Shown one piece after another: positions 55,497 through 64,000 of a stretch of DNA of 64,000 nt (its first letter is position 1; each line of letters opens with the position of its first letter). The position numbers were made by a program, and so were the translations under genes. The notes beneath the pieces are model-generated. The model was not told where the DNA came from. It did no database searches and saw nothing but the letters and a program-made list of their open reading frames with translations. This stretch comes from Cohnella candidum (lineage in GTDB: Bacteria; Bacillota; Bacilli; Paenibacillales; Paenibacillaceae). The DNA is taken from NCBI RefSeq assembly GCF_003713065.1, contig NZ_CP033433.1, forward strand, positions 3,659,001 through 3,723,000, given 5' to 3'.

Positions 55497-55514
55497 AACC
55501 GCGAGAACGCGGTC
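55497..55514 (-). terminator. Weak hairpin at the lhr stop
   Basis: ACCGCG-TTCT-CGCGGT on the minus strand overlaps the end of the helicase gene and is followed by a short GATTTT. It may be a weak terminator before the uvrA promoter. Confidence 0.35.
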
Positions 55515-58500
55515 AGCGCAGCTGGCTCGGCCACAGGACGAAGCGGTTCCGATCCCTTTCCGCGCCCAGCGAACGCAGCATTTCTCCGGCATCCGATGCC
55601 GACGCGTCGACTCCGTTCCATTTTTCCACGGTAATTTTGGATAGTCCCTGGCGCTTAAGCAGCAGGGAGAAAATGGCCTTCCACTCTCCGGCGCGCTGCT
55701 CTTGCCGTTGCGATTCCGCGTCTTCCGTTCCGTTCAACGCGAAGATCCGCTTGCCCCCATTTTCGATCCAGTAGAGCCATCGGTCTCCCTGCAGAACCAG
55801 GTAGTTGCCCGGCTTCCTGGCGAAGGACGCACCCTCGACTGGCGGCCATTCCACCGCTTGGCCAAAGGGGTTGGCGGGGTCGACGGCAGACAGCAGCGTG
55901 ACCGACTCGGACGGAGTCGTCGGAAGCGGTTTGCGGATTTCCTCCGCAAGTTCGCGGGTGGTGAATTGCAGCAAGTGAAGATCCTTAATGAACATCCCGC
56001 GCGTCACCGCACCCCACTCTTCCAGCTTTTTCAACACGGGGAGCAGAGTATCCCAGTCATAAGGGCACGTTTTCGCCGCCAGCTCCTTGGTCAATACGCC
56101 GTAAGTCTGCAAAAGATGATGAACCCACCGCACGAGCGGAGAGTCCTCCTTCAGACCGCCCGGTGATCCGGCCGCCTCCTCGCTTGAGTCCGTCAGAAGC
56201 GAACCTGTCCAATACCAGCGTCCCAAGCCGGAGCCGGACTTGAGGAATCCGTCTTTACCTTTGGACTTGCCGGATTGCCGAAGAGGAGCGAACTGGTCGT
56301 TGGACACTTGCCCTTCCCAAACGAGATCGAGGAGGTCGGACAGCACCTCGGAAGGAAGCCTTCCCGTCTCTTGGCTGAGCCGGGTCAAGAACCGGGCACC
56401 GCCCAAGCGCAAACGTTCCAGCAATTCCGGATGACGCGACTCTTCCTGTGCCGCCGGCTTCAACCACGGCTCATACAGCGCCTTGTTGTCGGCAATGAAG
56501 AAGGCGACTTTGCCTTCCTTGTCCTCCCCGTCCTTGCGGCCGACCCAGATAACCTGGCCGGAAGCGCAGAGCAGGTCCAGCGTTTCCTTGCGGTAATCCG
56601 GAAGCCTGGACGGAAAGACGATCGTTTCCCAATGGGACAGCGGTAAAAACAATCCCTGCAGCGTATCGATGACCGCCAGCAGGCCTTCCTCTCCACGGCG
56701 GTCCCTCGCATCTTGTCCTCCGGACAGCACAAGCTGTCTTCGCAGCAAATCGCCCAGCCAGCGCGAAGCGTCAACCGGCTCGAGACTTCGCCTGACCTTG
56801 CCGATGGAGAGCCGGACGAGCCGCTCGGCGACCTTGCGGCTGGACCAAATACGTTCCGAAGCGTCTGCCGCGAACGGCGCCTGCTCGGTCCTCCCCTGCT
56901 GCAACAGCATTTCCGCGACGGAAGCCGCTTCCCCGGCAGACAGGTTCGGATATCGCTGCATCAATTCCTCTTCCGTGAACGAGAGACGATTGTCCGCGAA
57001 ACGCCCGGCCACGAACGCGACCGATTCCGGCGTGCACGGGAATGCGTCGTATACCTCCCGTTCGTCGGAGGAAATCCACCTCGGCGAGGTATCGGCTCCG
57101 AACCGGATTTCGGCGACCCTCCGCCGCTCCTTCAGTTCCTCCAGCCACGCGCGCGACTGGCCGCCGGCCAAGCGGACAATCTCCTCTTCGGCCAGGTCTC
57201 CTCTTTTCTTCAGGAGCCGGAGCAAATCTTCCGCATGCCGAAGCTCGGCTTCCGGCTCTTCCAGCTTGCGTCCCTCTTCTTCCAGCACGCCGGGGTCGAC
57301 GGCCTGCAGCCCCTCTTCCGGCTTGAACAATTGCCCGGCGGTCGATTTGCTGAGCTGCAGCAGCTGCAGTTGGACCGATTCGTCGAGGCCGTCCCCTTCA
57401 TACATCCGCATGTTCACGTATTCGAATATGAACTGCGAGGCGAGCGGAGACGGGAATTCCGTTTCCTGGACGACGACATCGATTCGGCCGTCCGCGATTC
57501 GCTCCAGGATGTCTTGCAGTCGGGGAAGATCGAGAAACTCTTGTTGGGCTTCGCGCATCGCTTCTTGGAAAACCGGAAAACGCTCGGCGTACGGGAGCGC
57601 GCTCTTGAGCAGCTCCGCGCCGCGGAGACGTTTCTGCCACAAGGGAACCCGCGTGAAGCTTCGGGAGAGAAGCAGCGAGGTTTCCGCGATTCTCCGGAAA
57701 GAAACCGCGAGCAGCGGCGAACCCGTCAACGCTTCGGCGAGCAGGCGTTCCGCGTTCGCGGCCGTCACTTGCCAAATCATGTGCAGCCAGGAAACGTCCC
57801 ATTCCGAAAACACGAGCTCGATGCCATTGTCCTTCGCGTTGCCGTAGACCCGGTAAGGAAGCGTGCCCTCGAACTGGCGCTCGATGGCCAGCAGCCAGGT
57901 GCGGTTGACCTTGCGCCCAAAATGGTTGTGCAGGATCACGTGCTTCTGATTCGCCGCGTCCCGGTAGTGTTCAACGACGATCCGGCGATCGGTCGGAATA
58001 CGGCTGACCGCCTGCTGCGACCGGAGAAACCCGATCAGCTCCGTCGCCGCTCGGGCATCCATCCCGTAACCGCGTTCGAGCCATTGCACGGTTTCCTCGT
58101 CCGGCCGTTGCAGCCGCTCCTCCAGTTCCCTCTGGAACGAGGCGATTCGGGCGCCGAGTTCATAGGAACGCGCCGGGGACTCGTTCCGCCAGAACGGGAT
58201 TTCGCTGAAACGGTTGCCGGCTTCCGTCGCGTATACTCTGTCGTGCCGGATGTCCGTGAGCGTCCAGGCTTGCGACCCGAGCTGCACGACGTCCCCCACT
58301 CGGGACTCGTGGATGAATTCTTCGTCCAGCTCGCCGATCTGCGCCCGGCTTTCCGCATGATGCACCGGATACGCCGAGCTCTGCGGGATCGTGCCCGCTC
58401 CCGTAACGGCCGCCATCGCGGAATTCGCCCGCCGCATCAGGCGGCCCGTCTCGCGATCCCAATCGAGCAGCGGCCGGACAAACGGATAAAAGCCGGACAG

Positions 58501-59973
58501 AACCTCCAGAATGGATTCCAGCCGTTCGCGGGGAAACGCCCGATAGCTGTCGCTTCGCGCGATCAGCCGATACACGCCGGAGACCGTGCGCTCCCGCTCC
58601 GCCACCATCGCTACCGTCTGCTGGGACAACACGTCCAAAGCGTCGCGGGGGACGACGATCTCCTCGATATCCCTCTCCGCGATCATGCGGCTCAGGACGG
58701 CGATGTCGGGAAGCGCGCCCTTGTAACGGGCGATGATCGCCCCCCGGCTCGTATCGCCGACGGAGTGTCCGGCGCGTCCGACGCGCTGAATGCCCGCGGC
58801 CGCCTCCGGCGGAGGGTCGATCTGGATGACGAAATCGACATGGCCCACGTCGATTCCGAGCTCCAGCGACGAAGTCGCGACGATGCAGCGAAGCTCGCCG
58901 GCCTTCAGCATCCGTTCCACTTCGAGGCGCCATTCCCGCGACATGCTGCCGTGGTGGGCCCGAGCCATCTCGTAGCCGGCGTGGTCGTTCAGACGCAAAC
59001 AAAGCCGCTCGCATAAGCGGCGGCTGTTCACGTAAATGAGCACGGAGCGGCTGCCCGTCATCAGCTCCGTCAACAGGTCAAGCAGCGGCAGCCAAACAGC
59101 CGCGTCGCGCGTTTGAAGCTGCCGGTTCTGGTCCGGAATGCAGGCCATGATCGAATAAGACTTGACCATGTCGCTCTCCACGATTCGCACCGGCCTTGGG
59201 CGATAGCCCAAGGGGTGGACGAAGCCTTCTGCGTATAGAGACACGTCTGCGTCTGCGTTACCGTCGACCGGTCTTCCCGCCGATGCCTCCGTTTCCTCCC
59301 AACCGCCCAAATATCGCGCCACCCGCTCCAGCGGTTTCTGCGTCGCGGACACGCCGATCCGCTGCACGGCGGCTCCGCACGTTTCTTCCAGCCTCTCCAA
59401 AGAGAGAGACAGGTGGGAGCCCCGCTTGTCCGCAGCCAAATCGTGGATTTCGTCCACGATCACTTGGCGGACCGCGGACAGCATCTCCCGGCCCCTCTCC
59501 GAAGTTAACAGGATATAGAGCGACTCCGGCGTCGTGACGAGCAGGTCAGGCGGCCGGCGCAGCATAGCGGTCCGCTCCGACGGTTTCGTATCGCCCGTCC
59601 TGACGGCGCTGCGGATCCCCGGCCAATGCCCGCCGGATTCCTTCGCAACGAGTTCGAGCTCGTCCACGAACCCGAGCACGTGGTGATGGATGTCGTTGTT
59701 CAGCGCCTTCAAAGGCGTTACGTACAAAATCCGGACGCCTTTCCTTGCTGTTTCCGCTCCGCCTTCCTCTTTCTCCGTCAGAAGGCGGTTCAGGCAGGGA
59801 AGCAGCGCCGCCAGCGTTTTGCCGGAGCCGGTCGGCGCCGCGATCAGAGCGTGGCTGCCGGAAGTGATCGCGTCCCAAGACCTCCGCTGCACGTCCGTCG
59901 GTTGGCCGAACGTGGCTGCGAACCAAGCGGCAAGGACGGGATGCATGCCGTCAAACGGCGCACGTTCGGACAT
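55513..59973 (-). CDS. lhr: Lhr-type large DEAD/DEAH helicase
   Basis: A 1486-residue superfamily 2 helicase of the Lhr family. The core has AAPTGSGKTLAALLP (Walker A, near residue 50), a VDEIHDL box II, GVSATQKP, then domain 2 (IDVGHVDFVIQIDPPPEAA, QRVGRAGHS) and the Lhr-core winged helix and beta-bundle. A long C-terminal part (about residues 900-1486) matches the size of mycobacterial long-form Lhr; its domains are not resolved here. Lhr members act in DNA repair (interstrand crosslinks, uracil or alkylation damage). The ATG at 59973 follows AAAGGAG. It lies 39 bp after uvrB and should read from the uvrB promoter. Confidence 0.9.
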   Translation of the reverse strand: MSERAPFDGMHPVLAAWFAATFGQPTDVQRRSWDAITSGSHALIAAPTGSGKTLAALLPCLNRLLTEKEEGGAETARKGVRILYVTPLKALNNDIHHHVLGFVDELELVAKESGGHWPGIRSAVRTGDTKPSERTAMLRRPPDLLVTTPESLYILLTSERGREMLSAVRQVIVDEIHDLAADKRGSHLSLSLERLEETCGAAVQRIGVSATQKPLERVARYLGGWEETEASAGRPVDGNADADVSLYAEGFVHPLGYRPRPVRIVESDMVKSYSIMACIPDQNRQLQTRDAAVWLPLLDLLTELMTGSRSVLIYVNSRRLCERLCLRLNDHAGYEMARAHHGSMSREWRLEVERMLKAGELRCIVATSSLELGIDVGHVDFVIQIDPPPEAAAGIQRVGRAGHSVGDTSRGAIIARYKGALPDIAVLSRMIAERDIEEIVVPRDALDVLSQQTVAMVAERERTVSGVYRLIARSDSYRAFPRERLESILEVLSGFYPFVRPLLDWDRETGRLMRRANSAMAAVTGAGTIPQSSAYPVHHAESRAQIGELDEEFIHESRVGDVVQLGSQAWTLTDIRHDRVYATEAGNRFSEIPFWRNESPARSYELGARIASFQRELEERLQRPDEETVQWLERGYGMDARAATELIGFLRSQQAVSRIPTDRRIVVEHYRDAANQKHVILHNHFGRKVNRTWLLAIERQFEGTLPYRVYGNAKDNGIELVFSEWDVSWLHMIWQVTAANAERLLAEALTGSPLLAVSFRRIAETSLLLSRSFTRVPLWQKRLRGAELLKSALPYAERFPVFQEAMREAQQEFLDLPRLQDILERIADGRIDVVVQETEFPSPLASQFIFEYVNMRMYEGDGLDESVQLQLLQLSKSTAGQLFKPEEGLQAVDPGVLEEEGRKLEEPEAELRHAEDLLRLLKKRGDLAEEEIVRLAGGQSRAWLEELKERRRVAEIRFGADTSPRWISSDEREVYDAFPCTPESVAFVAGRFADNRLSFTEEELMQRYPNLSAGEAASVAEMLLQQGRTEQAPFAADASERIWSSRKVAERLVRLSIGKVRRSLEPVDASRWLGDLLRRQLVLSGGQDARDRRGEEGLLAVIDTLQGLFLPLSHWETIVFPSRLPDYRKETLDLLCASGQVIWVGRKDGEDKEGKVAFFIADNKALYEPWLKPAAQEESRHPELLERLRLGGARFLTRLSQETGRLPSEVLSDLLDLVWEGQVSNDQFAPLRQSGKSKGKDGFLKSGSGLGRWYWTGSLLTDSSEEAAGSPGGLKEDSPLVRWVHHLLQTYGVLTKELAAKTCPYDWDTLLPVLKKLEEWGAVTRGMFIKDLHLLQFTTRELAEEIRKPLPTTPSESVTLLSAVDPANPFGQAVEWPPVEGASFARKPGNYLVLQGDRWLYWIENGGKRIFALNGTEDAESQRQEQRAGEWKAIFSLLLKRQGLSKITVEKWNGVDASASDAGEMLRSLGAERDRNRFVLWPSQLR

Positions 59974-60012
59974 GGCCAACCGCTCCTTTCTGTATCGGAT
60001 CGACTAAGAAAC

Positions 60013-62016
60013 TCAGGACATGCTGGCCTTGAGCTCCAGCAAAGCGTCGCGAAGCTCGGCGGCGCGTTCGAACTGGAGGTTTTTCGCCGCGTCCTTCATC
60101 TCGTGCTCCAGCCGTTCGATCATCGACTGGCGATCCTTTTTGGACATCTTCTGCAGGTTCTCGGCGCCGGTCAAATAGCCGGCTTTCTGTTCCGCGACCT
60201 TCGTCGCCTCGATAACGTCCCGGACCTTCTTCTGGATCGTCTGCGGCGTAATGCCGTGCTTCTCGTTGTAAGCCATCTGGATCGTGCGCCGGCGCTGGGT
60301 CTCCGTGATCGCCTTCTCCATCGAATCCGTGATTTTGTCGCCGTACATGATGACGCGTCCGTCCGCGTTCCGCGCGGCCCGGCCGATCGTCTGGATGAGC
60401 GACCGCTCCGCGCGCAGGAACCCTTCCTTGTCGGCGTCCAGGATCGCTACCAAAGATACTTCCGGCAAGTCCAAACCTTCGCGGAGCAGGTTAATCCCGA
60501 CCAGCACGTCGAACGTGCCGAGCCGCAAGTCGCGCAGGATCGCCATCCGCTCCAGCGTTTTGACGTCGGAGTGCAGGTACTGGACTTTGATGCCGACGTC
60601 TTTGAGATAGTCCGTCAGGTCCTCGGCCATTTTCTTCGTCAGCGTCGTCACGAGCACGCGCTCGTCCTTGGCGATCCGCTGCCGGATTTCGCCGAGCAGG
60701 TCGTCGATCTGCCCCTTGGTCGGGCGTACCTCGATCACCGGATCGAGCAAGCCGGTCGGCCGGATGATCTGTTGCACCATCGTGGGGCAATGCTCGAGCT
60801 CGTACGGTCCCGGCGTCGCGGAAACGTAGACGAACTGCTTGGCCTTTTCCTCGAACTCCTCAAATCGCAGCGGCCGGTTGTCGAGTGCGGACGGCAGGCG
60901 GAATCCATGGTCGACCAGCACTTCCTTGCGCGCACGGTCCCCGTTGTACATCGCGCGGACTTGCGGCAATGTGACGTGCGACTCGTCGATGACGACAAGG
61001 AAATCGTCGGGGAAAAAGTCCATCAGCGTATACGGCGTCGCGCCCCGCTCGCGGAAGGTCAACGGGCCGGAATAGTTCTCGATGCCGGAGCAGAAGCCCA
61101 TTTCGGCCATCATCTCCAGATCGTAACGCGTTCGTTGCTCCAGGCGCTGCGCTTCCAGCAGCTTGCCGGCCTCGCGGAGCTCCGCGAGCCGTTCCTCGAG
61201 CTCCCGCTCGATGTTCACGAGCGCGACCTTCATTTTCTCTTCTGCGGTCACGAAGTGGGACGCCGGGAAGATGGACACATGGTCCCGTTCGCCGACGATC
61301 TCGCCCGTGAGCACGTCGATTTCGGTTATCCGTTCGATTTCGTCGCCGAACAGCTCCACACGGATCGCCTGGTCGCCCCGCGAGACCGGGAAAATCTCGA
61401 TGACGTCGCCCCGCACCCGGAACGTCCCGCGGACGAAGTTCAAGTCGTTCCGCTGGTATTGGATATCGACGAGCTTATGCAGGATATCGTTACGCGACCG
61501 TTCCATGCCGACCCGCAGGCTAAGCCGCAAATCCCTGTATTCTTCCGGAGAACCCAAGCCGTAGATGCAGGACACGCTCGCCACGATGATGACGTCCCGC
61601 CGCTCGAACAGCGAGGACGTGGCGCTGTGGCGCAGCTTATCGATCTCGTCGTTGATGCTGGAATCCTTCTCAATGTAGGTATCCGAAGAAGGAATATAGG
61701 CTTCCGGCTGATAGTAATCGTAGTAACTGACGAAGTACGTGACCGCGTTTTCCGGGAAAAACTCCTGGAACTCGCTGCACAGTTGGGCCGCCAGTGTCTT
61801 GTTGTGAGCGATGACCAGCGTAGGCTTGTTCACCTTCGCGATCGTCTGCGCGATTGTGAAGGTTTTGCCCGTGCCGGTGGCGCCGAGCAGCGTCTGATAC
61901 CGCTTGCCTTCCACGATCCCTTCCGCCAGCTGGCGGATCGCTTCCGGCTGGTCGCCCTGCGGGGAATACTCCGATACGAGCTTGAATTTCTTATCCAGCA
62001 AATTCGCGTTCGCCAT
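60013..62016 (-). CDS. uvrB: Excinuclease ABC subunit B
   Basis: Helicase-like subunit that verifies damage and recruits UvrC. The 667-residue protein has Walker A GATGTGKT near residue 40, the beta-hairpin [21 protein letters not shown], helicase motifs GRAARN, and the C-terminal UVR motif ([19 protein letters not shown]). The ATG at 62016 follows GGAGG and begins the conserved N-terminus; an ATG at 62043 precedes that site. It has its own promoter with a LexA-like box. Confidence 0.97.
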   Translation of the reverse strand: MANANLLDKKFKLVSEYSPQGDQPEAIRQLAEGIVEGKRYQTLLGATGTGKTFTIAQTIAKVNKPTLVIAHNKTLAAQLCSEFQEFFPENAVTYFVSYYDYYQPEAYIPSSDTYIEKDSSINDEIDKLRHSATSSLFERRDVIIVASVSCIYGLGSPEEYRDLRLSLRVGMERSRNDILHKLVDIQYQRNDLNFVRGTFRVRGDVIEIFPVSRGDQAIRVELFGDEIERITEIDVLTGEIVGERDHVSIFPASHFVTAEEKMKVALVNIERELEERLAELREAGKLLEAQRLEQRTRYDLEMMAEMGFCSGIENYSGPLTFRERGATPYTLMDFFPDDFLVVIDESHVTLPQVRAMYNGDRARKEVLVDHGFRLPSALDNRPLRFEEFEEKAKQFVYVSATPGPYELEHCPTMVQQIIRPTGLLDPVIEVRPTKGQIDDLLGEIRQRIAKDERVLVTTLTKKMAEDLTDYLKDVGIKVQYLHSDVKTLERMAILRDLRLGTFDVLVGINLLREGLDLPEVSLVAILDADKEGFLRAERSLIQTIGRAARNADGRVIMYGDKITDSMEKAITETQRRRTIQMAYNEKHGITPQTIQKKVRDVIEATKVAEQKAGYLTGAENLQKMSKKDRQSMIERLEHEMKDAAKNLQFERAAELRDALLELKASMS

Positions 62017-62109
62017 AAGCGGCAAAACCTCCAATATTCGCATTTCTTTTGGTGCACCTAACGTGGATTACTCTCTATGAGGAGTGAGCGCGAAGCCCAT
62101 CTCGTTGAC

Positions 62110-62156
62110 GAATGTGTGTTCCCATTGATTATACCTTTTTCCATAAAGAGCGTCAA
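62110..62156 (-). promoter_or_regulatory. uvrB promoter with LexA-like box
   Basis: TTGACG (62156-62151), 17 bp, TATAAT (62133-62128), then GAACACACATTCG (62121-62109) on the minus strand. The stretch from -10 to the box is almost identical to that before uvrA. Confidence 0.85.
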
Positions 62157-62254
62157 AAAAGAGGGGTCTCCTCCACTACCCGATTTTTGGCACATTGACG
62201 TATAATGAATTTATTTAGTGAATGGTTCATTCTGGCTATATTGGAGGAAGACGG

Positions 62255-63244
62255 ATGGGACTTTTTTCATTCATGAAAGGCCAATTCATCGAAGTCATCG
62301 AGTGGCTCGGCGAATCCGGCGAGATCGTGTACCGGTTCCCGGCATACGACAACGCCATCAAAATGGGAGCCCAGCTGACCGTGCGGGAATCGCAGGCAGC
62401 CATATTCCTCGACGAAGGCAAAATCGCCGACGTGTTCGGACCCGGCCGTTATACGCTCAGCACGCAAAACCTGCCGGTGCTGACGGCGCTGCGTTCCTGG
62501 AAGCACCTGTTCAACTCCCCTTTCAAGGCGGACGTGTTCTTCGTCAGTACCGCGATCTTCTCGGACATGAAATGGGGAACGACGAACCCGGTCATCATGA
62601 GGGACCCCGAGTTCGGCATGGTCCGGCTGCGCGGCTTCGGCGTTTATGCGTTCCGAATTAAGGACCCGGCCGTTTTCCTTCCTGAAATTTACGGTACGAG
62701 GCAGGACTTCTCGCTCGACAGCATCGCCGGCTATCTCAAAAGCATGATCGTTTCGGGACTGAGCGACCTTCTCGGCGAAACGAAAATTCCGGTCGCGGAC
62801 CTGTCCAGCTCCTATGATGAAATCGGCGTGCAGGCGCGAGAACGGCTGCAGCCGCGTTTCAATGCCATCGGACTTGAACTGACCGACCTGAACGTCGAAA
62901 ACCTTTCGCTGCCGGAAGAAGTCGAGAAAATGATCGACCGCAAATCGTCGATGAACATCGCCGGCAATCTCGACCAATATATGAAATACCAAGCCGCGGA
63001 GGCGCTCCGCGAAGCCGCGAACAATCCGGACGGCGGCGCTGCCGGAACGGGAGCCGGCCTCGGTGCCGGCATGGCGATGGGCCAAATGTTCGCGCAAGCG
63101 ATGAACGCGCAGCAACCCGCAGCCGCAGCCTCGCAATCGGCTTCAGGCGCCGCTCCCGGGACGGAGAAGAAGTTTTGCTCGGAATGCGGCGGCCAGCTAT
63201 CGCCCGGCGCGAAGTTCTGCTCCAGCTGCGGAACGAAGGTGTAA
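62255..63244 (+). CDS. SPFH domain protein with C-terminal zinc ribbon (YdjI-like)
   Basis: A 329-residue protein. The SPFH/virion-core-like domain (about residues 1-200; QFIEVIEWLGESGEIVYRFP, ADVFGPGRYTLST) is followed by a helical region, an Ala/Gly-rich stretch (about 260-300) and a CXXC zinc ribbon (FCSECGGQLSPGAKFCSSCG). The layout is that of B. subtilis YdjI, which belongs to the sigma-W pspA-ydjGHI envelope-stress operon. The ATG at 62255 follows GGAGG; an in-frame ATG at 62222 precedes it. A YdjG-like gene starts 6 bp after the stop, supporting the operon. Confidence 0.85.
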   Translation: MGLFSFMKGQFIEVIEWLGESGEIVYRFPAYDNAIKMGAQLTVRESQAAIFLDEGKIADVFGPGRYTLSTQNLPVLTALRSWKHLFNSPFKADVFFVSTAIFSDMKWGTTNPVIMRDPEFGMVRLRGFGVYAFRIKDPAVFLPEIYGTRQDFSLDSIAGYLKSMIVSGLSDLLGETKIPVADLSSSYDEIGVQARERLQPRFNAIGLELTDLNVENLSLPEEVEKMIDRKSSMNIAGNLDQYMKYQAAEALREAANNPDGGAAGTGAGLGAGMAMGQMFAQAMNAQQPAAAASQSASGAAPGTEKKFCSECGGQLSPGAKFCSSCGTKV

Positions 63245-63250
63245 CGGGCG

Positions 63251-64000
63251 ATGGCGATCGGTGCGCAAGCGGTAACGGCCGCTCCCGTCGGCTTCCCTTG
63301 CTCGGGGTGCGGCGGCCAGATGCAATTCGATACGGCTTCGCAGGGTTTGAAATGCCGGTATTGCGGAGCGGAGCAAAGCATCGAAAATCTCGCGGGTCAG
63401 CCGCGGGAGCATGAATTCGATGAAGACGGCGGGGATGAAGCGGAACAAACCGATTGGGGCACGGAGCAGCAGGCGATCCACTGCGAAAGCTGCGGCGGGG
63501 AAACGTTGATCCCAGCCGGCCAGACTGCGACGACATGCGTCTTCTGCGGCTCGCCCAAGGTACTGCCTCAGGGAAATCCCGGCACCATTCGGCCGGAATC
63601 GGTCATTCCGTTCCGGACTTCCCGGGACGAGGCCGCGGCGCTGTTCAAGAAGTGGAAGAAAAAACGCTGGTTCCTGCCGAACGATTTCAAGAAGCAGGAC
63701 GTCAAAGCGAATCTTAACGGCATTTATATTCCTTATTGGACCTACGACGCCGAAACTTACTCCGTCTACTCCGCGGAAGTCGGCGTTTACCATTACCGCA
63801 CGGTGACGAAGACCCGAACCGTCAACGGAAAAACGGAAACGTATACCGAAACGGAGCGCTATACCGTCTGGCATTGGACCCACGGAGACTATGGGCGCGG
63901 CTTCGACGACATCCTGATTCCGGCATCCGGCCACTACGACGACGCCCTGCTGGAGAAGCTCGGCGATTTCGATTTAAGCAAGCTGAACGGCTACAGGCCG
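63251..64000 (+). CDS. YdjG-like zinc-ribbon protein (partial, C-terminus outside window)
   Basis: 250 codons are visible, open to the right edge. Two zinc ribbons come first: CSGC...CRYC near residue 17 and CESC...CVFC near 82. Then PFRTSRDEAAALFKKWKKKR and NGIYIPYWTYDAET, with a beta-rich segment containing repeated threonines (VTKTRTVNGKTETYTE). This is the pattern of YdjG-type proteins, whose C-terminus is expected to hold a membrane segment. The ATG at 63251 follows GAAGGTG. With the preceding SPFH gene it resembles the ydjGHI-type stress operon. Confidence 0.82.
   Translation, partial: MAIGAQAVTAAPVGFPCSGCGGQMQFDTASQGLKCRYCGAEQSIENLAGQPREHEFDEDGGDEAEQTDWGTEQQAIHCESCGGETLIPAGQTATTCVFCGSPKVLPQGNPGTIRPESVIPFRTSRDEAAALFKKWKKKRWFLPNDFKKQDVKANLNGIYIPYWTYDAETYSVYSAEVGVYHYRTVTKTRTVNGKTETYTETERYTVWHWTHGDYGRGFDDILIPASGHYDDALLEKLGDFDLSKLNGYRP

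Noticed and set aside
59626-62061. 811-residue open frame on the plus strand across uvrB and lhr
   Set aside because: Antisense to two conserved genes with codon-position composition explained by them.

Overview
The window looks like chromosome from a moderately high-GC, spore-forming Bacillota of the Paenibacillaceae (Cohnella- or Paenibacillus-like). Reasons: the block cysE-gltX-ispF-ispD-PIN/TRAM ... pssA-disA-radA-clpC-mcsB-mcsA-ctsR, the 16S rRNA sequence, strong AGGAGG-type ribosome binding sites with many GTG and TTG starts, a T-box leader and a CtsR box. The genus is inferred; no database search was possible.

Layout. 1-5.0 kb (minus strand): the end of a cysteine T-box-controlled cysE, then gltX, ispF, ispD and a PIN/TRAM membrane protein. 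5.0-14.9 kb: after a short plus-strand gene, a nine-gene carbohydrate island sits inside this housekeeping block. It holds three GH76 alpha-1,6-mannanases (one with a signal peptide), a GH125 exo-alpha-1,6-mannosidase, a sugar ABC importer (lipoprotein plus two permeases, no ATPase) and a GntR/LacI-chimeric repressor with a perfect palindrome in its own promoter. Together they form a complete path for cutting, importing and finishing alpha-1,6-linked mannan. 14.9-23.4 kb (minus): pssA, disA, radA, a tiny membrane protein and the CtsR-controlled protein quality control operon ctsR-mcsA-mcsB-clpC. 23.4-28.5 kb (minus): a 16S-23S rRNA operon with no tRNA in the spacer and no 5S gene after the 23S.

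28.6-36.9 kb: a DUF4395 membrane protein, ligA, a small unknown gene, pcrA, pcrB, then a block of five 51-bp tandem repeats directly downstream of a gene that looks like a DUF559/Vsr-type nuclease fold joined to a winged helix, then galU. 36.9-39.2 kb (plus): a tightly packed four-gene operon of uncharacterised membrane proteins. 39.2-49.2 kb: a U32 peptidase/RlhA-like protein, a secreted stalk-domain protein with an HtrA-like protease, small secreted or membrane proteins, and a STAND/LuxR regulator co-transcribed with a DUF817 membrane protein.

49.3-64 kb: ilvB-ilvN, an APH-family kinase, then uvrB - lhr-like helicase - uvrA on the minus strand. uvrB and uvrA each have an almost identical promoter with a LexA-like box right after the -10, while the 4.5-kb Lhr helicase gene lies between them and presumably reads from the uvrB promoter. 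The window ends in a plus-strand SPFH/zinc-ribbon gene and a YdjG-like zinc-ribbon gene cut by the edge.

Most of the window is ordinary. The least explained parts are the nuclease-like gene with its repeat array (34.9-35.9 kb), the four-gene membrane operon (36.9-39.2 kb), the STAND/DUF817 pair, and the uvrB-lhr-uvrA arrangement.
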